In this document: positions 1 through 9,857 of the stretch, piece by piece
How positions within the stretch are numbered: the first letter of the stretch is position 1
How the letters are laid out: each line of letters starts with the position of its first letter
NCBI RefSeq assembly: GCF_029867415.1
Contig: NC_081185.1
Coordinates: forward strand, 108,420,566-108,484,565
Source of the DNA: Vicia villosa
Lineage: Eukaryota; Streptophyta; Magnoliopsida; Fabales; Fabaceae
DNA: 64,000 nt
Direction of reading: 5' to 3'
The notes under the pieces: generated by a model
Told to the model about the DNA's origin: nothing
Databases searched by the model: none
The model's input: only the letters and a program-made list of their open reading frames with translations
Translations under genes and position numbers: made by a program

Positions 1-682
1 ATTACTCCACAATATAAGCTCCAAGATATTCTCCACAAATATCTCCATAAAATATGCTCTAGGTAACAACAATAAGTTGTTACACTTTTGCAATAGATTC
101 TCCTATAAAATCTTTCAACATTTAGTTTCCTAAATATTCTCCTTAGATATAGCTCCTCATAGGATCCAATGTTTTAGGAATATTCTATTTCTGTTATAAC
201 AGAATCCAAACTACTGTCAGCTCAAACACGATGTCATTTACGATGTCACGACATCTTCTTCGACATGTTGTTCCAGATGTTGAAACTTTTTAACACAACA
301 CGTTTCTCCATTAAATAGAACTTCAACCTGCTTTCTCTTACTAGTTATAATTCTATTTAACCTATTTCTGCTAAATTAGTTTTACCAAACATAAAGCCAG
401 TCACATGACTCAAGGCACTAACAATTGTAATCAGTTTTGCTATAGTGGATTAAGTCCTCGATTGAGAGAGGAAAAATCCTCTCGGAAGGGTGGACTGAAC
501 TAGCTTGATATTTTTCAATTGAACCAGTATAAAAATATTGTGTTCTTTCTTTCTTGCATCTTTTTGTTATTATCAAGAGTCGAAAGTTTGTGGTTTTAAG
601 ACAGGGGATTGTTTTTTATTACAAGCACTATGTTTTAAAAACCTATTCAAACTCCCCCTTTCTAGTGTTTTTCACACCTTCA
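1..682 (+). mobile_element. Ty1/copia-type LTR remnant (right end visible)
   Basis: This stretch reads like the 3' part of a SIRE/Maximus-type copia LTR. It holds a dyad GATGTCACGACATC near 242-255, the run 'GGGTGGACTGAACTAGC' near 488-504, an ACCAGTATAAAAAT stretch and an end of the form CACACCTTCA at 673-682. The sequence expected next, a Met-tRNA primer site, is absent, so this is a 3' LTR, a solo LTR or a truncated copy. The left end lies outside the window. The family assignment rests on remembered LTR features only. Confidence 0.45.
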
Positions 683-895
683 CTTTTATCTTAGGGATCG
701 AGGTATTCCTAAAATCTCATCTCTCATATACTAACATGTCATAAATCCTGTAATTATATACATATTCATATTTATTTATTCTATTCAACACTAAAGTATA
801 TGGTATGTAGAACATGTATATGTGATTAATTGTTATTGATTTAATTTCCAACACATTATTCAAACTTATTAATACTTTACAGAATGAACTAGTAA
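683..895. other. AT-rich spacer without recognisable feature
   Basis: I see no coding signal, terminal repeat or known motif between the copia-type LTR end and the small gene fragment that follows. The TTTACAG at about 876-882 could be a relic splice acceptor ahead of that fragment. Confidence 0.4.
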
Positions 896-1010
896 AAAAA
901 GGAAATGTTGGTTGAAGAATTACAAGCATTATATCAAATTTTAACTGTTAAAGAGCGAGATATAGATAATGAGTTGTAGAAAGCTCGAAAAATATTGATT
1001 AATTTAACCT
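896..1010 (+). pseudogene. Decayed fragment similar to an IDN2/FDM (XS-XH) protein coiled coil
   Basis: From the ATG at 905 the frame reads 24 residues containing VEELQALYQILTVKERDIDN, then a TAG at 977, then KARKILIN in the same frame. The pattern 'L..LNQTL.VKER.SNDELQ.ARKELI' is typical of the coiled-coil to XH region of plant IDN2/FACTOR OF DNA METHYLATION proteins, which bind RNA or double-stranded RNA complexes in RNA-directed DNA methylation. The stop replaces the expected Gln. Stops also lie just upstream, after a possible relic acceptor, so this is not functional. It sits about 110 bp from a CACTA-like end, which fits capture by a transposon, but that is inference. Similarity was judged by eye. 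Confidence 0.5.
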
Positions 1011-1346
1011 ATTATATGCTAAGACTTTCACTATAATGGAAGGTATAACCATGGTGAAATGTTGTACGCTAAGTATTTCACTATAGTTGGAACATTCAAA
1101 TGTGATGAAATGTTGAAAATCTCTCAAAGTGGTGGCGCCTGGTATCAAACCACTGACCTCCACATTTTACTACACTTGGCTTTCTACAACCGTAGTGATA
1201 GGTTATGAAATATTGAGTTTTTTCGACGACTATCATCCTGTGGTAGTAAAGAGGACACACACTACCACACCTTTCGTTACCACAAACTACCATTGGTGCG
1301 GAATCATTGTACCAACTGTGGTAAAAGGTTTTTTTGTGTAGTAGTG
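1011..1346. mobile_element. CACTA-like transposon end with subterminal repeats (fragment)
   Basis: Read on the minus strand, 1346-1327 begins CACTACTACACAAAAAAACC, the form of a plant En/Spm (CACTA) terminal repeat. Next to it are several short ACCAC/GGTGGT blocks in both directions (for example near 1152, 1192, 1235, 1285 and 1310), as in CACTA subterminal regions. Two copies of a GCTAAG-TTTCACTATA block lie at about 1018-1036 and 1061-1078. I found no matching left terminus with a 3-bp duplication, so the element is partial or the left end has decayed. Confidence 0.35.
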
Positions 1347-1647
1347 CCTTAATATGATTGCTTTGTGTATTTGAAAAGGAAATAAAATCTGGTGCAGAGA
1401 CTTATAGTCAAATCCATAGTGGAATTGATGTTTTTAAGGGAGACTCTAGTTTGTGTTCTCACAAGACCCTTAGGATCAAGTGAGTACCGAAAGAATTAAC
1501 TCATAACCAATCATAACATAGGCTCCCATATGAGTATATTCACTTTACTAGTTTGAACTCTTCTTCGAAAAACCTTTGCTTGTTTAAATTCTTTTGATAT
1601 ATGCAAAATTTCTCGAGGACAAGCATTGATTCAAGTGTGAGGGGATT
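1347..1647 (+). mobile_element. Athila-like Ty3/gypsy 3' untranslated region and polypurine tract
   Basis: The stretch ending CTCGAGGACAAGCATTGATT, then a CAAGTGTGAGGGGATT purine tract, matches the arrangement seen just before the 3' LTR of plant Athila-type elements ('cgaggacaagca...aagtgtggggga'). No open frame is left. The call rests on this motif only. Confidence 0.45.
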
Positions 1648-2167
1648 TGATCAATGACATTTTGACTATGATTTTTTGTATGTTTTATCTGTGAATCTTA
1701 AGAAGTTGATCTTTGTTATTATGCACATTTATGCGTGTTTGTGTGCTTTATTTGCTTTTTAGGTAATAAGGAACTTGTAGGACAAAACGTAAGTGACAAG
1801 ATCGAAGAATACATGTAAAAAGAATCACCCATGAGGGTCATTATCAATAAAGCATACAAAAACACATAAAAGTGCACGATGATAAAGATCAATTTGAGAA
1901 TCATAGACAAAACACAATAAAAGCATAGTAGAAATGGTACTGATCAATGTTCATGAATGAATAATTTTTCATCAAGAGTGCAATACTTTTCCATATAAAA
2001 TATCGGTTTGGTTCGGGTGATTAGTCGGTAAAGTCTCAATTTGGTATGTAAGCTCAACCGTAAAAATCTACCTTTTGTTTTCGAATGAACCTATGTAAAA
2101 TATCTTGTATTTGTAATAAGATTTGTGGGAATATCCATAAAATCTCAAGATATTTTATAGTGGAAGT
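1648..2167 (+). mobile_element. Start of Athila-like 3' LTR, cut by family D
   Basis: Following the purine tract the sequence begins TGATCAATG, the kind of start (TGATA/TGATC) used by Athila LTRs. It continues without coding content to 2167, where a different LTR start (TGTTACACCCC) appears. I did not find its continuation to the right of family D. Confidence 0.4.
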
Positions 2168-2886
2168 TGTTACACCCCAAAATTTACCCTTTTCATTTCA
2201 ATCATATTTGGCTTATGCTCCATTATCATATGCATTCATACATTAAGATGGGGTCAAGGTATTCTGGTATTCATTAGCTTCATCAAGCTATAGAATAAGG
2301 ATATTTTTCAATCAGTGCAAAGAGGATCCAATATCCTCTTTATTTTGGTAACTTAAGATACAAGGGTTTCTCATACCTCAGGACATCTCAATATGGATTT
2401 TTATTTGATCAAGTTCTTGAAGCATCAACATCTCATCATCATACAAGACATAATTTCTCAAGAGATTCCCTAAATTGCTCGGAGGAATTAGGGTTTTGAA
2501 GTTGAACACTCATCTCCTATATTTTGAATTAAAATTAGGGTTTTGGTCAAAGTCAATTTCACATTGACTTTTTGATAAAAACTTGATTCCATGGTCCTCG
2601 ATATGTCATAAAATATCTAAGGATGAAAAATTAGCCATTGATTTTAATCAAAAGGTTTTCAATTGCTCTAATGATTTCAAATCAATCAAATTTAGGAAAA
2701 GTCAACTATGCAGTCAACTCTTGACTTTTTAAGGTGAAAATAATGTTTATAAAGTCAAATGTGGCCTATGTACAAGATTTGATCTATAGATTCCATGGGA
2801 TTCACAAAAATCAAGAATTATACAAAGTTGCCAAATTTAGGAATTAGGGTTCTTGGAAAGTTACTATTTTTGGAGGGTTTTACAAG
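2168..2886 (+). mobile_element. LTR-type repeat, family D, segment 1
   Basis: This begins TGTTACACCCCAAAATTTAC, close to the TGTCATACCCCAAAATTTTC start of family A, so it is probably the left end of a Tat-type LTR. It is interrupted at 2886/2887 by the family B solo LTR and resumes after 8268. The last five bases, ACAAG, are the left copy of that insertion's target duplication. No gene is present; repeated GTCAACT/GTCAATT phrases resemble those in other Tat LTRs here. Confidence 0.5.
2882..2886. repeat. Target-site duplication ACAAG, left copy (solo LTR B)
   Basis: ACAAG lies directly before the TG of the family B solo LTR and is repeated directly after its terminal CA (8264-8268). A perfect 5-bp duplication marks an LTR-retrotransposon insertion. 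Confidence 0.85.
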
Positions 2887-4426
2887 TGTCATACCCTAAT
2901 TTTGACCCCCCTGAGATGTCACACCTCCAGATTTTTCATCAAATTGAAACAGATACTCAGAAGAGTCACTTGTTCATCTGGTGCTTAATCGAGGATGTTC
3001 AGAAACAAAAGAGCTCAGGCAAAGGATCAATCAATAAAATGATTAGTCTCTAATACAATCATAGGAATCAAAAAGCTTCATTCTATTCACCTATGATTGA
3101 TTAGACACCCAACCATCTGGGCCCAAGTTTGCTTAGTTCACCAATCTAGGGTTTTGAGCCCACCAGGGACTGTAATCAGGGATCACATTTGGGAAACCCT
3201 AAAAAGCTCCAGGACATCTATCAATTGGTTCAAATATCTTCAATTGGTTCATATGAAATTATCCATTGGGCATTACACTTCAATTCAAGATCTACAGTCA
3301 TCAATTTCATCTGGTCGACAATTAGGGTTTTTAACCTAATTCACCTAGACAGTTAACTTTTAATCAGGACATGGATCCAAAACTCAAAACATGGTTCAAG
3401 AACTTCTATTACCTCAATATAATCCATTCACATCACTCATTTGAGGAGGAGAACTTGATTCATCACAAAAGTCCAAAATTTCACTTCATCTGAAAAAGTC
3501 AACTGTACAGGATCACCTTTGACTTTTAGGGTTTTTAGTCAAACCATGACTTTTGAGGATCAATATCATCAATATATGATTATTAAAGTCATTTGACCAA
3601 AGAAATTCAAGAAAATTTATCAAGGATCAAAAAGTCAAGAATTAGGGTTTTTAAGGGCATTGTGGGAACTCAAAATTTCACCTACACAACTCAAAAAACT
3701 TCCAACATGAAAGTTGTAGATCTTGCAAAATAAAACAACATCTTACAATGCAATTTTTTTTCAAGAAATCAATCATTTAAGAGATTTGGGATTTGGAAGT
3801 TATAGGCCTTAAAAACTTAGAAATTTTTCTAAGTATTTCTGACCTAGTTTTTTTCCAACTTTGGGCTCATTTTTCACAATTTTCCCAAATGATTCTGAAG
3901 AAACCCTAAACTAATGAATTGAAGTAGATGTTTAGGGCTTCCCAAATTGTGCTCAACCTCCTCCAAATTCATTTTGAGCTAGGAGTTATGCTTGTTCAAA
4001 GTTGGCCTCATGGAGTAAAATTATAGGTCATGTACAATTTGAAACTTTGCAATTTTGTGCAAATGGCTTCACTAAATGATGTTACACGATCCATAATACA
4101 TCTGCAAGCATACCATACATCCATTTTCATCATTGCATAAGGATTGAAGAATATTCCCAAAAACAAAGGCATGTGATTATGTAATGATTACATTTGGGAA
4201 TTTATGGCAAATTGATGAATCACCAAAGGAATCTCTTCCCAACCAATTGGAGCTCACTTCTGCATCAAAATTTTCCCCTAAGATCAAGCAAAACCGATGG
4301 CTAGGGAGTGGTATCAAAGAGCTCATCATTTCACTTGGAATATTCTTTGAATTTCTTCATGGCCAAGAAACCAAACTTACTTTACTAAGCAAGCTCACTA
4401 TATCCAATTTCTCTGCATCATTTGCC

Positions 4427-4434
4427 TATAAATA
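4427..4434 (+). promoter_or_regulatory. Putative LTR promoter TATA box (solo LTR B)
   Basis: TATAAATA in the context TTTGCC-TATAAATA-GAAGAG. The same motif in the same place occurs in B1 and B2, and in family A' as CTTTGCC-TATAAATA. It probably sets the start of the R region about 1.54 kb into the LTR. Confidence 0.6.
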
Positions 4435-5380
4435 GAAGAGCCTTCATCGGTAATAAGGACACCAAAGCAACTCAATTCCTTGATTTCTCCTTCTCTCTCT
4501 CATGCTTATGGTTTTTCAAAGTTCTTTGGCAAGAAGAATCGATTTCTTCAAACCAGAGCTCTTCTTTGGGAAGTAAGCATTCTAACATCTCAAGGAGGTT
4601 CATTAGAGGTGATCCAAGCACCTGGATCACTTCTGTAAGTGGAGGAACACCATAGCCACTTTCATTTTGAAGCTCGAGCAATTGGAGGTCTGTAGCACAA
4701 TTCAAGAGGGGTCAAGAAAGTCCATGCATCCAAACATGTTCCTTAGGATGCAGTGAAGCTATTCAGATGGTCGCAGCCTATCTGTAAGTACAGAATCACT
4801 ACTTTCCATTCTCACTTGGAGCTCAAATAGAAGGGGTCGGGTAGAACAATACTGAAGCATTCAAGGTGCAATAAGTATTCAGTTAGCATCACTGAGTCCC
4901 AGGGAAGCTTTTAGGATCATTCATACAAGCCCAGGTGCTCTCCATCATTCTCACGACCTCCATTTTCAGAGGTAAGTTTCTCAGCTCCATCTCTTCAATT
5001 TAGTTGCTCTTTTCGTTAAAACTCGATACCATTCTATTCAGCATCATTAGAGGATTAAAAACCCTCTATCATTAGTCATTTATACTTCAGCATAGCCATT
5101 TAATTTAGTTTTCAAATTTTAGGGTTCTTCACGTAGTTTGATTAATTCAGTAGATATAGTTAATATAAATTCATGTTAGTTATATATCTAGAATCGTGAG
5201 TGAATTTAGAACAAGCTTGCTGTTTACACTTTGGTCATTGGTTGAGAATTGAGAGATCTGGAAATTCAAAAATCCAAAAGCTAGAGGTTGAAGACGAAGA
5301 TGGAGGTTGGCGCGCCATTTTCAAACATCCATGACCAGTTTTAAAATATATTTAGTGTAAGGTATTCCTATAACGAATAC

Positions 5381-5462
5381 ATCGTTATAGCCTAGTGGTA
5401 AAGAGAGTTTGTGTGTTGCGTGTGCCCAAGGTCTGGGGTTCGAATCCCCCTCGCCCCAGACC
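5381..5462 (+). other. tRNA-like segment 1 inside LTR B
   Basis: An A-box match TAGCCTAGTGG (5388-5398) and a perfect B-box GGTTCGAATCC (5437-5447) are 38 bp apart, and the B-box sits in a GGGG/CCCC stem like a tRNA T-arm. No full acceptor stem or CCA is visible, so this is a degenerate tRNA-derived or SINE-head-like sequence, not a tRNA gene. It is present in all three B LTRs. Confidence 0.6.
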
Positions 5463-5539
5463 TTTTGTTTTTTTTTCATTTTATTTGTGCTATACACTGA
5501 ATAACCAATATGTTACCTTGGAGCCATTGTTTTGTCACC

Positions 5540-5616
5540 AAGCGCGCGTTGGCTCAGTGGTGTTGTTTTGAGCTAGTGATTTAAGGGGCGTGTGTTCAAG
5601 CCTTGGTGGAGACAAA
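5540..5616 (+). other. tRNA-like segment 2 inside LTR B
   Basis: A-box match TGGCTCAGTGG (5550-5560) with a weaker B-box GTGTTCAAGCC (5592-5602). The B1 copy keeps a better B-box (GGTTCAAATCC on the minus strand at 35959-35949), suggesting a true tRNA-like ancestor. It lies about 100 bp after segment 1, so the two form a tandem pair. Confidence 0.5.
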
Positions 5617-6174
5617 CCCATATTTTTATCACTAATTTCTTTTATTTTCTTCACAACTTCACACAATTGATTCACTTATCAAATTAATTCATTTTAACTT
5701 CATTTTTCACCCACTTGTCAATTAATATATCTATTTTATCAACAATAAAAAAAATCACAAAAATATTATTTATTTGATATATTTTTATTAGGTTTAAAAT
5801 GGTATGTTTTTAAGTATTTTAAAATACTTTTAATACATGTTTTCTTTAAAATTTCAAAACCTAAATATCTCATAAGTATTTTACTAACAAAACCCTAATC
5901 ATTTAGGTCTTAATTAGGTATAGAATTTGTCTTTACCATAATTAAGTTGACATTTGTCAATTTTCAAAACTATTTTCAATCTCTAATCAAACAGACGATC
6001 CAGGTTTTCAGACAACAAAACCTTGTATTTCCTCAACTGTTTTTTTTCATAAACAGTAAATCATTTTTAATGGGCCTCTAATAGAGTGTAAGTCCCAACA
6101 CCTTTTTCTTTTCTTTGTTTGTTTTCAAAAACTGTATTTACAAAATCTGCTTTCTGTTTTCAAAACATTCTTCT

Positions 6175-6472
6175 GGTATTTGAAGGGCATTATTCCCGGT
6201 GAAACTCTTCAGATACCTATGTGACCTTTGTCCATCTTCACTTCTTCTGTTTTCAAAAACCTTTAACTGTTTATCATAAATATTCAACTGTTATCAATAA
6301 ACAATAAACTGCTGGTAAGGCTTTGTACATACATCTTCAAAGGCCTCCACTCCATCCAGGTTAGGCTTTATAGCTTTCAATTTACAGTCTTTATTTAAAT
6401 TACTGTCAAATATAGAACTGTTTATATATTGTTTAGAACTACGTTTGAGTGCAAACCTTAGGACAGTTAAAC

Positions 6473-6504
<32 letters not shown>

Positions 6505-6676
6505 GACTATGGCCTAGGATTGAGAATGTCTTCCCGGTGAAGGCTCTTTCCTAATTAGAGATCTGTAGTTCAAACCCTCAAGATGAATTATTCCCGGTGA
6601 AACATCTTGAAAAAAGCCTTAGAACCCAAAATAGGATACATCCACCCAAGAGGAATTATTCCCGGTGAAACCTCTT
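6175..6676 (+). other. Three hairpins with one conserved 17-nt loop (LTR B)
   Basis: Each has the loop (A/C)ATTATTCCCGGTGAAA between complementary arms that differ: GGTATTTGAAGGG/CTCTTCAGATACC (6175-6217, two G-U pairs), TCAAGATG/CATCTTGA (6578-6610) and AAGAGG/CCTCTT (6648-6676). The loop is 17 nt in all three. A fourth, weaker TTCCCGGTGAA copy lies at 6531-6542. They lie downstream of the LTR TATA box, so they would be in the transcript. Confidence 0.7.
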
Positions 6677-6719
6677 ACCCATTTGCTTAGAGCCAAAATA
6701 AGTTCAAAACCACATAGCT

Positions 6720-7745
6720 TTCTCTTGTGCTATAACAAGGACCCTCGATTAGCCTCCTCTTGGGCTTTGTACAAGGACCCACAGGCTTCTTAAAAGCATT
6801 CCCAGCTTCCTCTTGAGCTTGTATACAAGGACCCATCAGGTTTCTTATAAACATAGGAACAGGTCTTTAGTTACCTTTTAGCCTATCCTGGTGAGTTTCT
6901 TACATTCTTTAAACCAGACTTTAAACAAGCTAAGATTTGTCTCAATCTCATATTGAGTACACCTTTTGGAATGAGAGACATGGACAATCTCTGTCACCCT
7001 TATCTTCATTAATCTTCCTTAGCAGAGTCTAGGATCCATATTTGTTTATCCTTGGTCAAAGTCAGCCTCAACCTTGGGCCCCATACAAGGCATGAAATAA
7101 TGACTTCCCCAGTTAAGAGTCAGCCACAATTCTGGGCTTTGTACAGAACACCAAATAAAAATCCATCACATAATTACTCTCCAGCTAGAGTCAGCCTCAA
7201 TTCTAGGTTTTGTACAGAACACAAAGACTTCTTAGCTTAAGTCAGTCCCCAATAGAGTTATCTCCCAGAGTCAATAAAATAATAAATCAATCAAAAGCCT
7301 CAAGCTTGGGCCTCATACAAGCCAGCAAAAAATCAAATCTTTTTTTACAGTAGATAGACATAGCTTATCTCTATAGAGAGATATTTCTCCTATCTCACCA
7401 CATTCAAACAAACAAACATTTCAATTTCAATTTCTATTTCAATTTCAAACATTCTCCCATTTAAGACTTTGAAAGGCATGCTCTGAGGAAAACAAACCCA
7501 GACTTGTACACTTTCCCTAATTTGGATGAGAATCCTTCTTTCATTCAAGAGGCATGTTGGCTGTCATACTTGATCAACCAAGTAGGTTCCCTCTCTTAAT
7601 GAAATGAATTCAGCTTTTCTGTCACTCTTTTAAATGTTTGTGGTGGAATAGTAGAAATACCTTTCTGTAAAGATGATTTCATGTCTCTTTACTGTAAACA
7701 GAGATTTAATTCAAGCTTCAACCTTGAGCTTCAAGCAAGGCACCA
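6720..7745 (+). other. Array of small hairpins with a GGCTTTGTA-like 9-nt loop (LTR B)
   Basis: Repeated phrases 'AGTCAGCC.CAA' precede stem-loops whose arms change together: CCTTG/CAAGG (7072-7090 and 7722-7740), TTCTG/CAGAA (7130-7148), GCTTG/CAAGC (7304-7322), and CTTG/CAAG near 6724, 6759 and 6812. The loop is 9 nt in most (8 and 10 in two). B1 adds TCTTG/CAAGA at 34482-34500. There is no open frame of note here. Confidence 0.65.
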
Positions 7746-7980
7746 AAAATCATTATTTCCCTAATTAGTTCTCCGAACTACAAAAAGCTCTGACTTCCAT
7801 TAGGGATATGTAGGCATGAGGTTCACAAGAAATCTCAGCGAGCTAATAAAATACCAAAAATAGTCTGTCTGTCTGTCTTCTTTTTAATTCAATTCAATTC
7901 TTTCTCCTAACACAAAGGAGAAACTTTCCCAATAATAAGCAGGGTGCTTAAACAGAGAAGGCTCCCGTAGAGTACTACGA

Positions 7981-8013
7981 ATATGTAGGGTGCTTAAACT
8001 CTTCCCTATGTAT
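7981..8013 (+). other. Conserved U5 hairpin (solo LTR B)
   Basis: Arms ATATGTAGGG (7981-7990) and CCCTATGTAT (8004-8013) pair over 10 bp with two G-U pairs around a 13-nt loop TGCTTAAACTCTT. It is followed by AACCGACC. Just upstream is GTAG-AGTA-CTAC. Equivalent hairpins occur in the other LTR families here. Confidence 0.7.
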
Positions 8014-8263
8014 AACCGACCTCCCGGACTCCAGAATTTCTAGTCTAGGTGAATCCCCACACTTAGCAAACTCCTAGGGTTTATTTGAGATCTTTTTCCC
8101 CTTTCCTACTCGTAGGATAATTAAAAAGTTTGTGTGATATCGTAGGAAGAACTGAAATAAAATTCATCCTGCCACAGGCGCATTCTCCTTCCAAATTTCG
8201 CGTGAAGGGTCTAGCGTGCCGTCCTCCCAAGTGAAACGGGGAGGTAAAGAAAACGACACCACA

Positions 8264-8268
8264 ACAAG
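8264..8268. repeat. Target-site duplication ACAAG, right copy (solo LTR B)
   Basis: A direct copy of 2882-2886, immediately after the terminal CA of the solo LTR. Confidence 0.85.
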
Positions 8269-8887
8269 CTTTTTAGTAAACTCTGTGGCAAGATTTCTCA
8301 AAGATGCAAGCTCCAATTCAAATTAGTTTAAACATGAAATGTTGTTCCTTTTTCTCCAAGCTTTCCAACCATGTAAAGAACACCTCATTTGGATTAAAAT
8401 TGAGAGACTTATGTTGGTTTAAAGACGGGCACTTCAAGCTTTGAAAATCTCAACACTTTGTGAAATTTTCACTAAGTTATTTTCCAGCCAAATACACCAA
8501 TCTTCGCGCCAGATTTCATGTACCTTGCAAGTTTCAATTCAAATTTTCTCCAACACCAATGTTGAAGTACATAAGTTGGGATTTCCGTTGATTACAAGAA
8601 CACATCAAATGGTGTAGAATTGAGAGAGAAATTAGCTTAAGTCTAATTCATTTGGCAAGGCACCATGACCAACTTCTTGACAAGATTGCTAGGCATCCTA
8701 AAAATACCAAACTCGGGCTCAGTTTCCAGCTTCCTACAAGCTTCATTTCAAAAAGCTTCCAACATCAAACTTGTTCTACATAACTTAGGCTTTACAAGGA
8801 GTACAAGAACTTTGCAAATGGTTGAGAATTGAGGGAAATATTATGATAACGCTTGCACGTGTTTTGTAGGTGTTGTGTGTGCACGGG
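8269..8887 (+). mobile_element. LTR-type repeat, family D, segment 2
   Basis: This is the stretch between the two solo LTRs and is read as the continuation of family D. It has repeated phrases about a cell-type LTR filler kind ('GAATTGAGAGA', 'CAAGCTTC') and no open frame. The last five bases, ACGGG (8883-8887), are the left target duplication of the A' solo LTR. Confidence 0.4.
8883..8887. repeat. Target-site duplication ACGGG, left copy (A' solo LTR)
   Basis: ACGGG adjoins the LTR end TGTAACTC and is repeated at 13594-13598. Confidence 0.85.
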
Positions 8888-9043
8888 TGTAACTCGGTTT
8901 TTCGCGAACTGACTCCTTGCTCTTTTTTGTTTTTGATATTTTTTTTTGCAAGAGTCGCCACCGACTTTTATTTTATCCAAATAGGAAAGGAATAAAAGAA
9001 TAGGAAAGGCCTTTTGACAGATTTCGGGTTCGGGGGGTTGGTT

Positions 9044-9076
9044 ATACAAAGGGAAGGTTTTAAGCACCCTTTGTAT
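9044..9076 (-). other. Conserved U5 hairpin (A' solo LTR)
   Basis: On the element's sense strand the arms ATACAAAGGG and CCCTTTGTAT are a perfect 10-bp match around the 13-nt loop TGCTTAAAACCTT. A duplicated CCATGG lies upstream, as in family A. Confidence 0.72.
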
Positions 9077-9470
9077 CCATGGTTATCCATGGGCTCTTAA
9101 TTGCTTAACTCACTTTTGTTTAAATGCTTTATTGATTTGAAAATAGAAGAAGTGAAGATGGACAATAGGTCACATAGGTCTCTGAAGAGTTTCACCGGGA
9201 ATAATGCCCTTCAAATACCAAATGAAATTTTTTGGAAATAGATGAGAAGTTTTGAAAACACGTTGTTTGTAAATGAAAGGTGTTTGAGCAATCAATTAGG
9301 AGTTACCTACTCTCAATTTATAAGATCTTTCCTATGCATTTAATACTTTTGGTATGATTAAAAAAAAAGTAATAAGAGGGAAAACCATAGAGGTGCAAGT
9401 GAGCAAAGTGCTTTTTTTTTTTAAGTTTTATCTTGATTGTTAATGTTTTAGCTCAAAGGTAAAAATATGG

Positions 9471-9857
9471 TCCAAGTGGACAAAAGGAAGATGACGGAAA
9501 CATAAACAATGCGTCCAAATGGACAAAGAAAAAATAGCGGAAGCATAAATAATATGTCCAAATGGACAAAGAGAAAATAGCGGAAACATAAATAATATGT
9601 CCGAATGGACAAAGAAAAAATAGCGGAAACATAAATAATACGTCCAAATGGACAAAAAGAAAATAAAAGAAACATAAATAATACGTCCAAATAGACAAAG
9701 AGAAAATAACAGAAACATAAATAATACGTCCAAATGGACAAAAAGAAAATAACAGAAACATAAATAATACGTCCAAATAGACAAAGAGAAAATAACAGAA
9801 ACATAAATAATACGTCCAAATGGACAAAGAGAAAATAACATAAACATAAATAATACG
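9471..9857 (-). repeat. 43-bp tandem repeat, nine units, inside A' LTR
   Basis: Units start at 9471, 9514, 9557, 9600, 9643, 9686, 9729, 9772 and 9815. Each contains a short dyad of the form GTCCAAATGGAC. Some units carry ATAGAC instead of ATGGAC, giving an interleaved variant order. The unit is not a multiple of three and has no stop in any minus-strand frame, so all three frames look open for about 150 codons. That is an effect of the repeat, not a gene. Family C has about one and a half related units near 60346-60402. Confidence 0.85.

Larger units (their letters stand above)
2887..8263 (+). mobile_element. Solo LTR of Ogre-like family B (5377 bp)
   Basis: A complete LTR starts TGTCATACCCTAATTTTG and ends GACACCACA, bounded by perfect ACAAG duplications, with no internal region. 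It therefore arose by recombination between two LTRs or by an equivalent loss. The same LTR in reverse orientation is part of B1 (32635-38668) and B2 (47049-53092). It is about 660 bp shorter than those, largely because it lacks their tandem CCCTTTCCAGGGG repeats. Within it are a TATA box, two tRNA-like segments, several hairpin motifs and a conserved U5 hairpin. Short open frames inside are chance frames. Confidence 0.88.

Noticed and set aside
1096..1341. Opposed frames of 65-70 codons on both strands
   Set aside because: They fall in the CACTA-like subterminal repeat region and show no protein similarity.
4422..4705. Frames near the B LTR TATA box (also at 36809-37135 and 51241-51567)
   Set aside because: Present in all B LTR copies in a region just downstream of the promoter, but they differ in frame and length between copies and match nothing; best read as R-region RNA. 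A short leader peptide cannot be fully excluded.
5381..5616. Functional tRNA genes
   Set aside because: A- and B-boxes are present but a full acceptor stem, a sound anticodon arm and a terminator were not seen.
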